Shown one piece after another: positions 8,745 to 16,268 of a stretch of 64,000 nt of DNA. Position numbers and translations under genes: made by a program. Location: contig NZ_CP023667.1 of assembly GCF_002443155.1 (NCBI RefSeq), positions 1,240,001-1,304,000 on the forward strand. The letters are read 5' to 3'. The DNA is from Alcaligenes faecalis. GTDB taxonomy: Bacteria > Pseudomonadota > Gammaproteobacteria > Burkholderiales > Burkholderiaceae_B. Each line of letters begins with the position of its first letter. Position 1 is the first letter of the stretch. The notes below the pieces were generated by a model that searched no databases, was not told the origin of the DNA, and saw only the letters and a program-made list of their open reading frames with translations.

Positions 8745-8903
8745 ATGATGAAAACACTTATTTTGGCTTTGACCATGACGGCTGTTCTGTCCGCCTGTGC
8801 CGTCCATACTCCCAGGGGTTCGGTCATTGTGGATCCAGACGGGCACGGTGGATATGGCCAGCGTCACTGTCCACCCGGACAGGCTAAAAAGGGCAATTGC
8901 TAA
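8745..8903 (+). CDS. Small lipoprotein, unknown function
   Basis: A 52-residue protein starting MMKTLILALTMTAVLSACAV, an almost minimal lipoprotein signal ending in the lipobox LSAC, then a short Gly/His-rich tail with two cysteines (HCPPGQAKKGNC). I do not recognise a family beyond a bacterial lipoprotein. ATG 8745 is the first of two adjacent ATGs; the frame opens upstream but without a signal-like N-terminus. It sits in an accessory-looking stretch of three small exported proteins next to the tRNA and IS. Confidence 0.65.
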   Translation: MMKTLILALTMTAVLSACAVHTPRGSVIVDPDGHGGYGQRHCPPGQAKKGNC

Positions 8904-8925
8904 GCAAGCCCTTCAGGCGGCATTC

Positions 8926-9246
8926 TTATTTGCGTTGATAGCGTTTGCTACCTGTGCTGGTTTCACAATAACGTCCTCCGCGTGGGCCCGTGCAATAGGT
9001 GCCACTGGAGCAGGAGCAAGCGCTACCAGAGCGCAGCGCTTGGGGAGCAGGCTGCGAACTTCGTCCCGCTGTGCCGGTGTAGGCGGGGCAAGATCGCTTG
9101 CTGCCACTGGCAGAACCGTCACGGCATACAAAAACCTCCCCCTCGCAATGGGAAATACCGCCTTTCTTGCCTGAGCAGGGGGTGTTTCTTGCCTGAATAC
9201 TGAGAGGAAGCAATGCCATGATCAGGCACAGTAACAAGCATTTCAT
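8926..9246 (-). CDS. Small secreted cysteine-rich protein
   Basis: A 106-residue protein with a signal peptide (MKCLLLCLIMALLPLSIQA) and about ten cysteines in the mature part. The C-terminus, CTGPRGGRYCETSTGSKRY, resembles the GPRGGRY...G.K.Y pattern of the PBCV-specific basic adaptor domain, found in many short bacterial exported proteins; this match is from memory. The many paired cysteines suggest a disulphide-stabilised periplasmic or extracellular protein. It is transcribed against its two lipoprotein neighbours. The function is unknown. Confidence 0.65.
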   Translation of the reverse strand: MKCLLLCLIMALLPLSIQARNTPCSGKKGGISHCEGEVFVCRDGSASGSKRSCPAYTGTAGRSSQPAPQALRSGSACSCSSGTYCTGPRGGRYCETSTGSKRYQRK

Positions 9247-9365
9247 TGTTGTCTCGCATGTCAGGGATGAGCTGGAGCCCCTGATGGTCTTGCCATAAAA
9301 AGAGCATTGAAAAATAATAGTTTTTTATGCTCTGCTATAGCTGAAATTTTGTTTTGGATGTTGTC

Positions 9366-9632
9366 ATGCGAATCTTAATGCTTGTTCCCGCCTTATTGCT
9401 AGCCGCTTGCCAAACTACGGCACCCCCCGAGACAGTGGGCAGCGAAGCGTGGCTGGAAAAGGTGGATCGCCAGTTGGCTGTTTCTGATGGGCAAGGGCAC
9501 GGTCCCGACTACGGCTCGCAGGAGTGGTGCAACGTGGTCCATATCCGTTTGTATGGTCAGCACCCGGTACAGCCTGTACCTTGCGATCAGGCCTGGATGG
9601 AGACGGTCAATCAGGAAATGAATAAGCGTTAA
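9366..9632 (+). CDS. Small lipoprotein, unknown function
   Basis: An 88-residue protein whose signal MRILMLVPALLLAAC ends in the lipobox LAAC (C15). The mature part is acidic and hydrophilic with two further cysteines (EWCNVV and VPCDQAW). ATG 9366 gives a normal lipoprotein signal; an in-frame ATG at 9354 adds four residues. No known domain is recognised. The AT-rich stretch before it (about 9309-9350) is a plausible promoter region. Confidence 0.65.
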   Translation: MRILMLVPALLLAACQTTAPPETVGSEAWLEKVDRQLAVSDGQGHGPDYGSQEWCNVVHIRLYGQHPVQPVPCDQAWMETVNQEMNKR

Positions 9633-9756
9633 GGAAGGGGGGCAGATTGTTTTAAGCAGCCGATTTATTCTCAAAGCATAGATGATATAGCGTAGTAACT
9701 ATGTTGAGCACAGACCACTGTGTTCCCTTGAAGTTATGATGAGTGCCTTTAATTTC

Positions 9757-10287
9757 TCATCGTTCCAAGCCTTCACACTGATAAAACTGCTTCAGTTCGC
9801 GGGGGCTGCCTAGTCTGACTTTAGGCAAGGTGCTTGCGTCAAAAATGCTTAGGTACTTATGGCGGTTGGGCGGAGTGACGATGGCAATGTGGCGGATCAT
9901 TTGCCATTTCACGCTGTCTTTACCCCCTTCCAGGGCACCCCGACGGTTGCGCTCAAACAGGGTGCGTCGAAAGTAGCGCAGCAGGCTGGTAGCGGTGGAG
10001 ACCTCTAGCACGATAAAGCCGGTAGCGCGCTCCAGGCGTGGGGCCAAGTGACGTGTGTAGTTGCCTTCCATCACCCATTGCTCCTGTGCTATAGCGGCCT
10101 GATGCAGCGCGATAAAGTCTGCTTCGGGGCGGGGAACCCAGTTAGTGTGGGGCAGGTGGTAGAGCTGATCCAGATGCACGGCCGGGATGGCCAGTTTGTG
10201 TTCGATAGCGTCAGCCAGGGTGGATTTCCCGCTATTGGACGGGCCAAGAATGCAGATGCGAGGGCCTAGTTTCTCAAGAAGGGGCAT
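9757..10287 (-). CDS. P-loop AAA/FlaR-like nucleotide kinase
   Basis: A soluble 176-residue ATP-binding protein. The Walker A motif GPSNSGKST is at 15-23, and VHLDQLYHLP near 37-46 and the WVMEGNYTR block near 71-79 are typical of the group called DNA topology modulation protein FlaR, which are adenylate-kinase-like. RYFRRTLFERNRRG probably forms the arginine-rich lid. The phosphoryl acceptor is not known for most of this family, and the link to DNA topology is historical rather than biochemical. It stands alone. Confidence 0.78.
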   Translation of the reverse strand: MPLLEKLGPRICILGPSNSGKSTLADAIEHKLAIPAVHLDQLYHLPHTNWVPRPEADFIALHQAAIAQEQWVMEGNYTRHLAPRLERATGFIVLEVSTATSLLRYFRRTLFERNRRGALEGGKDSVKWQMIRHIAIVTPPNRHKYLSIFDASTLPKVRLGSPRELKQFYQCEGLER

Positions 10288-10564
10288 GGAGCAGGTGTAG
10301 TGCTGGTTTGTTGAGGAAGCAGGTGGTGGAGACGGGGCAGGGGCGAAGTGAGTCTATCACTGCCTCACCATGGTCGGGCAGGCCAGATCTTGGCTGCGAG
10401 GTGCCGCAATGGGTTCATCGTGATGGCGGCAGCCGTGGATAGTAAACGCGCGTCACGATGTCGCGTCTGGTAACAAGGCGAGCCCCACAGCGCGGCTTTC
10501 ATAAGGACACTGATGATATCTGCTGTTATGGTGGAGCTTCAAGCCATGAACAAAGGGAGTCTTT

Positions 10565-10930
10565 ATGTCCAGTTACCTCAAGTTGCGCTCGGCCGTGGCG
10601 CTGGCTTTGTCTTCGGCTGTATTGTCGTTTCCCGCCCATGCCCAATATACGGGGCCTTCAGAGATTGCTCAGATCACAGTCGCGGAGATTTTAAAGAACC
10701 CGGTCGATGATCAGGATGTACGGATTCAGGGACATCTTCTGCGTCAAACCGCGCACGACAAGTTTTTGTTTTCTGATGGCACCGGCGAGATCGTGGCGGA
10801 GATCAAAGCCAAGCATTTTGCGGGTCAGACTTTGGATGAGAAAACCAAGGTGGAGCTGATTGGCGAGGTGGATACCAGTCTTAAACGGGCCCCCGAAATC
10901 GAGGTGGACTTCCTGAAGATTGTGGAGTGA
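10565..10930 (+). CDS. YgiW/YdeI-family (BOF) periplasmic stress protein
   Basis: A 121-residue exported protein. The signal peptide ends at AHA near residue 26, and the rest is a BOF/OB-fold domain with DQDVRIQGHLLRQ, FLFSDGTGEIVAEI and a closing VELIGEVDTS. E. coli YgiW and YdeI share this layout and are linked to tolerance of peroxide, acid and metals. Here GGGAG sits six to ten bases before the ATG. Regulators such as QseB or OxyR are not visible nearby, so control is unknown. Confidence 0.82.
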   Translation: MSSYLKLRSAVALALSSAVLSFPAHAQYTGPSEIAQITVAEILKNPVDDQDVRIQGHLLRQTAHDKFLFSDGTGEIVAEIKAKHFAGQTLDEKTKVELIGEVDTSLKRAPEIEVDFLKIVE

Positions 10931-11048
10931 GGCAACTCGCTTGATACCCCGCCTTTCTGCTGCCTGATTATCCCCATAGGCGTTGATCCAATGTGACGCT
11001 ACACTGGCCGGGTCGCGGCGCAGGCCGCTTTTTATCCCCGTGTCCAGA

Positions 11049-11393
11049 ATGGCTAAGATCCTCCCCATCTTGATGTTGGTCGTCTCCAATGTGTTCATGA
11101 CCATTGCCTGGTATGGGCACCTGAAGTATCCCAATAGCCCTTTGCTGAAAGTCGTGCTGATCAGCTGGGGGATCGCCCTGGTGGAGTATTGTCTGGCGGT
11201 GCCGGCCAATCGTTTGGGGCATACCGTCTACAGTGCTGCACAGTTAAAGACCATGCAGGAAGTCATTACCTTGCTGGTGTTTGTGGTGTTCTCGGTGCTG
11301 TATCTGAAAGAGAGCTTTACGCTTAACCATCTGCTTGGCTTTACGCTGATTGGGGCCGGTGCATTTTTTATATTTTATGGGCCGCTGAAATAA
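11049..11393 (+). CDS. DUF486/DMT-family small membrane protein
   Basis: A 114-residue protein with four membrane helices: residues about 4-22, 35-53, 73-90 and 96-111. YGHLKYPNSPLLKVVLISWG and VPANRLGHTVYSAAQLKTMQE are hallmark blocks of the DUF486 family, distantly related to small drug/metabolite transporters. The substrate is unknown. ATG 11049 is the natural start; the open frame extends to 10983 with no hydrophobic or family-like character. A terminator follows. Confidence 0.84.
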   Translation: MAKILPILMLVVSNVFMTIAWYGHLKYPNSPLLKVVLISWGIALVEYCLAVPANRLGHTVYSAAQLKTMQEVITLLVFVVFSVLYLKESFTLNHLLGFTLIGAGAFFIFYGPLK

Positions 11394-11450
11394 GGTCAGC
11401 CTCATCACGGTTTCTTTCGTTCAAGCGCTAGTGCCTGCGACAGGAATTAA

Positions 11451-11493
11451 AAAGCCCGGTGTGACGTCAATGCGATCCGCCGGGCTATTTTTT
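11451..11493 (+). terminator. Intrinsic terminator after the DUF486 gene
   Basis: AGCCCGG (11453-11459) pairs with CCGGGCT (11480-11486), followed by ATTTTTTG. The loop is long at 20 bases. Confidence 0.75.
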
Positions 11494-11516
11494 GTCTTGA
11501 GAGCATGTGCAGGCAC

Positions 11517-11544
11517 AAAAAAAAAGCCTCGCATGTCGCAAGGC
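11517..11544 (-). terminator. Strong terminator of the candidate small RNA
   Basis: On the minus strand GCCTTGC and GCGAGGC pair around a short loop and are followed by nine T residues. It is not placed to serve the META/DUF4377 gene, which has its own hairpin 200 bases earlier. Confidence 0.8.
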
Positions 11545-11621
11545 CTGAAGCCGGATAAATAGGGAGGTGAAAAATGTTATCCGGTATTTCCATACTACGG
11601 ATGGGCAGGCCTGCTGACTAG
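11517..11621 (-). ncRNA. Candidate small RNA with an anti-Shine-Dalgarno loop
   Basis: Three features on the minus strand between two convergent gene ends point to a separate short transcript of about 100 nt. First, an extended -10 (TGCTATGCT, 11628-11636) would start it near 11621. Second, the perfect 8-base stem CCGGATAA/TTATCCGG (11551-11558 and 11577-11584) presents an 18-base loop that contains CACCTCCCT, complementary to ribosome-binding sites. Third, it ends in a strong terminator with nine T residues. Stem-loops exposing C-rich anti-SD motifs are a known design of regulatory RNAs that block translation. No identity with a named RNA is claimed. The plus strand of the same loop reads as a perfect ribosome-binding site before a 15-codon frame, treated as the mirror image. 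Confidence 0.5.
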
Positions 11622-11627
11622 GTTCAA

Positions 11628-11655
11628 AGCATAGCAGTGAGTAACTATTTGTGGC
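11628..11655 (-). promoter_or_regulatory. Possible extended -10 promoter for the small RNA
   Basis: TATGCT (11628-11633) is preceded by TGC, the extended -10 form. The -35 candidate GCCACA, 16 bases away, matches the consensus at only three of six positions. An inverted repeat (11621-11630 with 11654-11663, nine of ten matched) spans the same site and could be an operator. Confidence 0.35.
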
Positions 11656-11739
11656 TTCGAACCTGCTGTTTCTTATGGAGTTTTACTTATCTGAAACAGG
11701 GGGGCTTGCTGCCTGAATCAGATAAAAAACATCCCTGAA

Positions 11740-11780
11740 ACAAATACCCCCAAGGCCGGAAAGAACACCAGCCTTGGGGG
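11740..11780 (-). terminator. Terminator after the META/DUF4377 gene
   Basis: CCCCCAAGGC (11747-11756) and GCCTTGGGGG (11771-11780) form a perfect 10-base stem, followed on the minus strand by TATTTGTTT. Confidence 0.8.
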
Positions 11781-11833
11781 CGTTTGATCAGGCCGTCATT
11801 ATAGATAGTGCTTAGACGAGCTTGTCGCCTGGC

Positions 11834-12649
11834 TTAGTTGCCGACTTGCTCAGACTCCACCACCATGTCCAGTACATCGGCCTTGGACGAAGCGTCTGCA
11901 GGCACGTTCTTCAGCTCGTAGCGGTTGATACGCAGCACGTTACGAACCCCTGGTGTGTGGGTGTAACCCTCGATGTCACCGTAGTAGTACATCCATTCGC
12001 CCGTGTGGGTTTTGAGGCCGGAGTCGTTGTACTGGATTTCACGTACTTTCAGGCACTGGTAGTTGGGCATCATCGGGTGCGAACACGCTTCGCGCTGAGC
12101 AGCCACTTCCAGGAATACGCGCGTTGGTTCGCTGCCGTAACGGGTAGTGGCGGTAGGCTCACCCTTCAGGCGCCATTTACTTCCATCCTTGAAGTTCAGG
12201 GTCAGGACAGGAGCTGGATTGTCCGGAGAGGAATCAGCCTTGGCCATGCTCCAGTCCGTTGCGGTAGGCAAGAGTTTGCCCACGGCTTGTTCGTTGCGCA
12301 TCAACTCGGGGTCCGAGCACATTTTCATGGTGCTGACAGGCGAGGTGAAGGTGATTTTGGAGCCCTTGACGGTGTAGCCACTCCCCAGGACGTTACACAG
12401 ATTGTCGACCGACATCATGGTATCGGTGAAATTCAGGGTGACTTGCTCGCCGCCAGCGCCTGGAATGGCGGGGGCTGGCTGGCCGTCTTTGCCGGTCGTG
12501 GCAAACAGACGCCAGTGATAAGCCTGCAGGGAAATTTCTTTATCCATCTGGCGCTCGGAAGTTGTGTTGCTGTTGTTGCCAGGAGCCGCACAAGCGGCCA
12601 AACCCATTAAGGCCAGTGAACCAATCGTCAACTTGAGGGTGTTTTTCAT
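11834..12649 (-). CDS. META and DUF4377 domain lipoprotein
   Basis: A 271-residue lipoprotein with signal MKNTLKLTIGSLALMGLAAC and lipobox LAAC (C20). Residues about 40-155 form a META (HslJ-like) domain, beginning AYHWRLFATTGKDG. Residues about 175-265 match DUF4377, with REACSHPMMPNYQCLKVREI and GEWMYYYGDIEGYTHTPG. HslJ-type META proteins are linked to outer-membrane stability and novobiocin resistance. The pairing of META with DUF4377 is common in Burkholderiales lipoproteins, but the role is unproven. It is a single gene with its own terminator. Confidence 0.83.
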   Translation of the reverse strand: MKNTLKLTIGSLALMGLAACAAPGNNSNTTSERQMDKEISLQAYHWRLFATTGKDGQPAPAIPGAGGEQVTLNFTDTMMSVDNLCNVLGSGYTVKGSKITFTSPVSTMKMCSDPELMRNEQAVGKLLPTATDWSMAKADSSPDNPAPVLTLNFKDGSKWRLKGEPTATTRYGSEPTRVFLEVAAQREACSHPMMPNYQCLKVREIQYNDSGLKTHTGEWMYYYGDIEGYTHTPGVRNVLRINRYELKNVPADASSKADVLDMVVESEQVGN

Positions 12650-12757
12650 GGGTGGTTTCCTTGATGAGTCAAAGGGCTGTTTCGAGGGTTTAGCCCAGAG
12701 GTGAAAAGAAAAGCAATCAGAGCCAGGGCATTCTCGTGGAATGGCCCCGCTGCAGAT

Positions 12758-13465
12758 TTACGCTTGCTGTAAAGCCTGTACTTGATTATCCAGACTTTTA
12801 CGCAAAGAATCTGGCAAGGATAGTAAACGTGCCAGCTCATCCAGGTAGGCACGTTCCATATAGCTTTGCTCGTCAATGGCAAGTACGCTGGTCAAGTAGA
12901 TTTCGGCGGCCATCTCGGGTGTTTGCGCCAGTTGGGCGACGGCTTGTGGATCAACAGGCTTGAGCAGCTCCTGGGACAACCAGTGCCGTGCCTGTTCAGG
13001 GGCAGCCATTTTATTGATCTCGGCGTCGATCAGTTCACGTTCGGCATCGCCGATGTGGCCATCAGCCTTGGCGGCAGAGACCAGAGCGGCCAGGATGACC
13101 ATGGCGTGAGTGTCGGCCTGGCTGCTGGCGGCCAAAGGCAATGGGGCGGGTGGAACGGCTTGCACTGGAGTGGGGGCCGCTTGTTGGCCCGCATTTTGTT
13201 CCTGCCAGTTTTGGTAGACCTTGATGGCCAAGGCGCCCAGGGCAGCGGCTCCACCATAGGCGGCCATGGAGCCTCCCATTTTGCGGAATTTCTTGTTGCC
13301 CAGCAGAACGCCCAGAACGCCGCCTACCACGGCCCCGCCGCCAAAACCGCCTGCTTGTTCACTGATTTTTTTACCCAGGCCGGAAGTGTTCAACTGACCT
13401 TGGCCTTGTTTCAGTGCGCTTTGGCCGCTTTGCAGAATTTGTTGCAACATTTGCTGAAGTGACAT
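12758..13465 (-). CDS. YebE-like inner-membrane protein (DUF533, TerB-like)
   Basis: A 235-residue protein. The N-terminus is amphipathic (MSLQQMLQQILQSGQ), a glycine-rich hydrophobic stretch at about 38-83 contains GGGAVVGGVLGVLLG, then a Pro/Ala linker, and residues about 120-235 form the helical TerB-like domain with KADGHIGDAERELI. E. coli YebE belongs to the Cpx envelope-stress regulon and is of unknown biochemical function. ADGxIxxxE is the acidic, possible metal-binding motif of TerB domains. Confidence 0.82.
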   Translation of the reverse strand: MSLQQMLQQILQSGQSALKQGQGQLNTSGLGKKISEQAGGFGGGAVVGGVLGVLLGNKKFRKMGGSMAAYGGAAALGALAIKVYQNWQEQNAGQQAAPTPVQAVPPAPLPLAASSQADTHAMVILAALVSAAKADGHIGDAERELIDAEINKMAAPEQARHWLSQELLKPVDPQAVAQLAQTPEMAAEIYLTSVLAIDEQSYMERAYLDELARLLSLPDSLRKSLDNQVQALQQA

Positions 13466-13675
13466 GGATTCGCTCTATCAAGGGTAAACAGTAGCTTCGT
13501 TATAAACTACTTTATTGGGCGCGCCCGCGTACAATTGTAAGCAGACCTGCCGGAGAAAATCGCCTGAAAAGGCGTGTGTGGCATGGGGAATTTGGTATCT
13601 TATGTCCAGATCAATCCATATAGGCGCGGCTGCGCTGATATCAAGGGGGGAAGGGCTTAATCAGCTCTGCATATT

Positions 13676-14827
13676 ATGAAATTGACTCGAACTGCTTTTG
13701 CTTTGTCCGTTGTTCTGGCTGCCTTGGCCACACCGGCCCAATCACAAGTCAAAATTGGTGTGATCGCCTCGGCCACCGGGCCAACCGCGGTGGTTGGCTT
13801 GCCACAGCGCAATACGGTGCCCCTCTTGCCGACCAAGGTCGGAGATCTGACGGTTGAATACGTCTCCATGGACGACGCCAGTGATCCGAACCAGACAGTA
13901 ACGCTGTTCAAGAAAATGATTTCCGAGGACAAGATCGATGCCTTGATCGGGCCTACCGGCTCGCCCAACGCCATGAGTTTGATCCAGTTTGCGGCTGACT
14001 CGGGTACACCCGTACTGGCGCCGGTGGGCGCGGCGTCCGTCGTGCTGCCCATGACCGAGCAAAAGAAATGGATCTTTAAAACTACCCAGAACGACGACAT
14101 TATTGCTCAGGCCCTGGTCAAGCATATGGTCGACAACGGTGTGAAAACGGCCGGTTTCCTGGGCTTTAACGATGCCTACGGCGAGAGCTGGTTGAGCGTG
14201 TTCAAGGAGCTGGCGGACGCGAACAATATCAAGATTGTGGCCACGGAACGCTATGTGCGTTCGGATACATCGGTAACGGGTCAGGCTCTGAAGATTTACG
14301 CCGCCAAACCGGACGTGGTTCTGGTGGCCGGTACAGGCGCTGCTGCCGTCTTGCCGCAAGTGACTTTGGTTAAGCAAGGTTACAAAGGGCAAATCTATCA
14401 AACGCACGGTGCCGCCTTGCCCGCCTTCTTGAGTCTGGGGGGCGAGCAGGTTGAAGGTACTATTCTGGCCGCCAGCCTGATGCTGGTTTTGCCGGAAATT
14501 GAAGACAGCAACCCTGCCAAGCCGATCGCTCAGGATTACATCCAGCGCTACACCGAGCGTTATGGCCAGGCTCCTGCCACCTTTGGCGCCAACGTCTATG
14601 ACGCAGGCCTGTTGCTGGAAAAGGCCATTCCTGAGGCGGCCAGCAAGGCCAAGCCGGGCACACCCGAGTTCCGTTCGGCTTTGCGTGACGCTCTGGAGCA
14701 AACTCGTGATCTGGTGGCGACCCAAGGTGTTTACACCATGTCGCCCGAGGACCATAGCGGTTTTGACGAGCGCGGTCGTGAATTGATTACCGTGCGTAAT
14801 GGCCAGTGGCACTTGCTCAAGCCCTAA
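13676..14827 (+). CDS. Branched-chain amino-acid-type ABC substrate-binding protein
   Basis: A 383-residue periplasmic binding protein of the Peripla_BP_6 (LivK-like) family. The signal peptide ends near AQS at residue 23, and the ligand domain opens with KIGVIASATGPTAVVG and continues with DDASDPNQTVTLFKKMI and ALIGPTGSPNAMSLIQF. It probably binds a branched-chain or aromatic amino acid, an amide or an aromatic acid for uptake. No Liv permease or ATPase genes lie beside it, so it is an orphan binding protein that must share a transporter encoded elsewhere or act in sensing. A clear terminator follows. Confidence 0.88.
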   Translation: MKLTRTAFALSVVLAALATPAQSQVKIGVIASATGPTAVVGLPQRNTVPLLPTKVGDLTVEYVSMDDASDPNQTVTLFKKMISEDKIDALIGPTGSPNAMSLIQFAADSGTPVLAPVGAASVVLPMTEQKKWIFKTTQNDDIIAQALVKHMVDNGVKTAGFLGFNDAYGESWLSVFKELADANNIKIVATERYVRSDTSVTGQALKIYAAKPDVVLVAGTGAAAVLPQVTLVKQGYKGQIYQTHGAALPAFLSLGGEQVEGTILAASLMLVLPEIEDSNPAKPIAQDYIQRYTERYGQAPATFGANVYDAGLLLEKAIPEAASKAKPGTPEFRSALRDALEQTRDLVATQGVYTMSPEDHSGFDERGRELITVRNGQWHLLKP

Positions 14828-14847
14828 GCGGGCTTTAAGGCAGGCAT

Positions 14848-14877
14848 GAAAAACGCGGCTTCAAGCCGCGTTTTTTG
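14848..14877. terminator. Bidirectional intrinsic terminator
   Basis: AACGCGGCTT and AAGCCGCGTT pair around a minimal loop, with A and T runs on either side, between the binding-protein gene and the convergent DUF3892 gene. Confidence 0.88.
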
Positions 14878-14914
14878 TGGTCCCTGGCAGGGAGTGGAGG
14901 GAAGGCCGGGCGGT

Positions 14915-15193
14915 TCAGGCAGCCTGGCTGGGAAGGCTGAGCAAAATATGAGGCTCTTCAACTTCAAGCTCAGTTTTCAGGTACTTGGCACCAAAACGGC
15001 TGAGCGCCACGATCAGTTTGGCGGGAATGCCATCCAGAAGAATGTAGTAATCTTCCTGGCCCTGCTCAATTTGCTGGACAACATCCGGTTGAGAGCGTTG
15101 CCAGCCTGCACCTCCAAGATGGGTAATTCGTTCGTAAGGGTCCCGACGCATATCTTTCGTGACGTATGCAACCTCGATCATTTGCCACCTCAT
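14915..15193 (-). CDS. DUF3892-type small protein
   Basis: A 92-residue protein with RDPYERITHLGG near residue 18, the hallmark of DUF3892, followed by a compact alpha/beta body. The function is unknown. I start at ATG 15193 (MRWQMIEVAYV); the frame is open to 15244, and ATG 15181 (MIEVAYVTK) is equally plausible because family members usually begin a few residues before the first strand. It lies downstream of the exonuclease gene on the same strand. Confidence 0.7.
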   Translation of the reverse strand: MRWQMIEVAYVTKDMRRDPYERITHLGGAGWQRSQPDVVQQIEQGQEDYYILLDGIPAKLIVALSRFGAKYLKTELEVEEPHILLSLPSQAA

Positions 15194-15268
15194 GAAGTTC
15201 TTGTTGGGACCTTCATCATTGAGCATAAGGTGGCGGACAGCCATTAGGGATTTTACGAACCTTGAGGT

Positions 15269-15955
15269 TTAGACCTTCAAAGCCTTGATCAGATAGGGGT
15301 CCAGGTCCGGCTGGCGCAGCAGCCAGTTCTTGTAGTCCTGTGGCACATCGGCAATGGCCATGCCCTTGTGTTTGCCAAAATGCAAAACGGTGGGAATGCG
15401 GGCGTGCTCGGACAACTGCCACAGCTGTTCCCAGGTGTTGATGTTTTGCTTCAGTCCCAGCAGATACTGCAGCAGTGACAGGCAATTGCGTACGTCGGCC
15501 AGCGCGCTGTGTGCATTGCGCAGGCGCTCGCGCGCGTTGGCGCGGTCAATGTGATAAATCAGGGCGGACTGGCTGTAGCTGTCCAGGCCTGGGATCAAGT
15601 GGCGTGACAGGGCCAGGGTGCAGATACGCTTGATATTGGGCGAGCCGGCCACGCCCCAGTCATAGTCCACATTGTGGCCAATGATGTATTGGGTATCGGC
15701 GGGCAACTGGAATTCGGTATGCGAGGGGCAGTCCTGCAGCTCTTCGTCATAGATGTGATGCGTGGCCAAGGCGCCCAGCGTATTGGCTTCATCAGGTCGG
15801 TAGCGTTGCTCAAATTCTTCATTGACCAGCAAGAAGACCGGGTCGCTCAAACGCAACCAGGCCGCCTCGATGACTTGAGGTTTGGCAGTGCCGGTGGTTT
15901 CAGTATCAAACAGCAGGGCAGACATACGGGAATCGCTAACAGGCAAAGCTGTCAT
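15269..15955 (-). CDS. ExoX-like 3'-5' exonuclease with DUF3820-type tail
   Basis: A 228-residue DnaQ-fold exonuclease. Exo I is LLFDTETTG with D17 and E19; Exo II is the HNVDYD region near 93; Exo III is HSALADVR near 145, an H...D (DEDDh-like) arrangement. The C-terminal 45 residues (VLHFGKHKGMAIADVPQDYK and beyond) match the DUF3820 module often fused to such exonucleases. ExoX homologues degrade DNA ends in mismatch repair and recombination. Translation may begin at ATG 15925 (MSALLFDTETTG), ten codons in. Confidence 0.87.
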   Translation of the reverse strand: MTALPVSDSRMSALLFDTETTGTAKPQVIEAAWLRLSDPVFLLVNEEFEQRYRPDEANTLGALATHHIYDEELQDCPSHTEFQLPADTQYIIGHNVDYDWGVAGSPNIKRICTLALSRHLIPGLDSYSQSALIYHIDRANARERLRNAHSALADVRNCLSLLQYLLGLKQNINTWEQLWQLSEHARIPTVLHFGKHKGMAIADVPQDYKNWLLRQPDLDPYLIKALKV

Positions 15956-15979
15956 GGTAGTGCATGTGCCTGCCTTTGC

Positions 15980-16204
15980 CTATACGGGCTTGAGGCGAAA
16001 CCCCTCGGGAACGCCCCAGCGATTGGTGCGCAGCAGCCAGTGAGTCTGGCAGCTCAGGCAGCGGTACTGGGTTTCGTGGGCGCCGTCGGCAGAGGGCGGG
16101 TGTTGTCCCAGTAAACGCAAATCGGCATGCGCTTGGCTAGTACTTATACCCTGTGGCAAGGTCAAACATGCCTGGCACAAAGGCGAGCCATAAACTGGCG
16201 CCAT
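15980..16204 (-). CDS. Small zinc-ribbon-like protein
   Basis: A 74-residue protein with two cysteine pairs, CQAC near residue 10 and CLSC near 52, spaced as in a zinc ribbon. I chose ATG 16204 (MAPVYGSPLCQAC); the frame is open to 16405 but that part overlaps the diguanylate cyclase gene and looks like its shadow. The function is unknown. It sits just upstream of the exonuclease gene on the same strand, 24 bases away, and may be cotranscribed. Confidence 0.6.
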   Translation of the reverse strand: MAPVYGSPLCQACLTLPQGISTSQAHADLRLLGQHPPSADGAHETQYRCLSCQTHWLLRTNRWGVPEGFRLKPV

Positions 16205-16268
16205 ATCAGCACTCCCTGATGTTTTGTTTCGTATTGAAACATCAGTATCGGTTTGCTTACGGATAGCG

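Noticed and set aside
11574..11621. A 15-codon frame (MLSGISILRMGRPAD) with a perfect GGGAGGTG ribosome-binding site on the plus strand
   Set aside because: The ribosome-binding site is the reverse complement of the anti-SD loop of the minus-strand RNA candidate, the frame is tiny, and no downstream plus-strand gene needs a leader.
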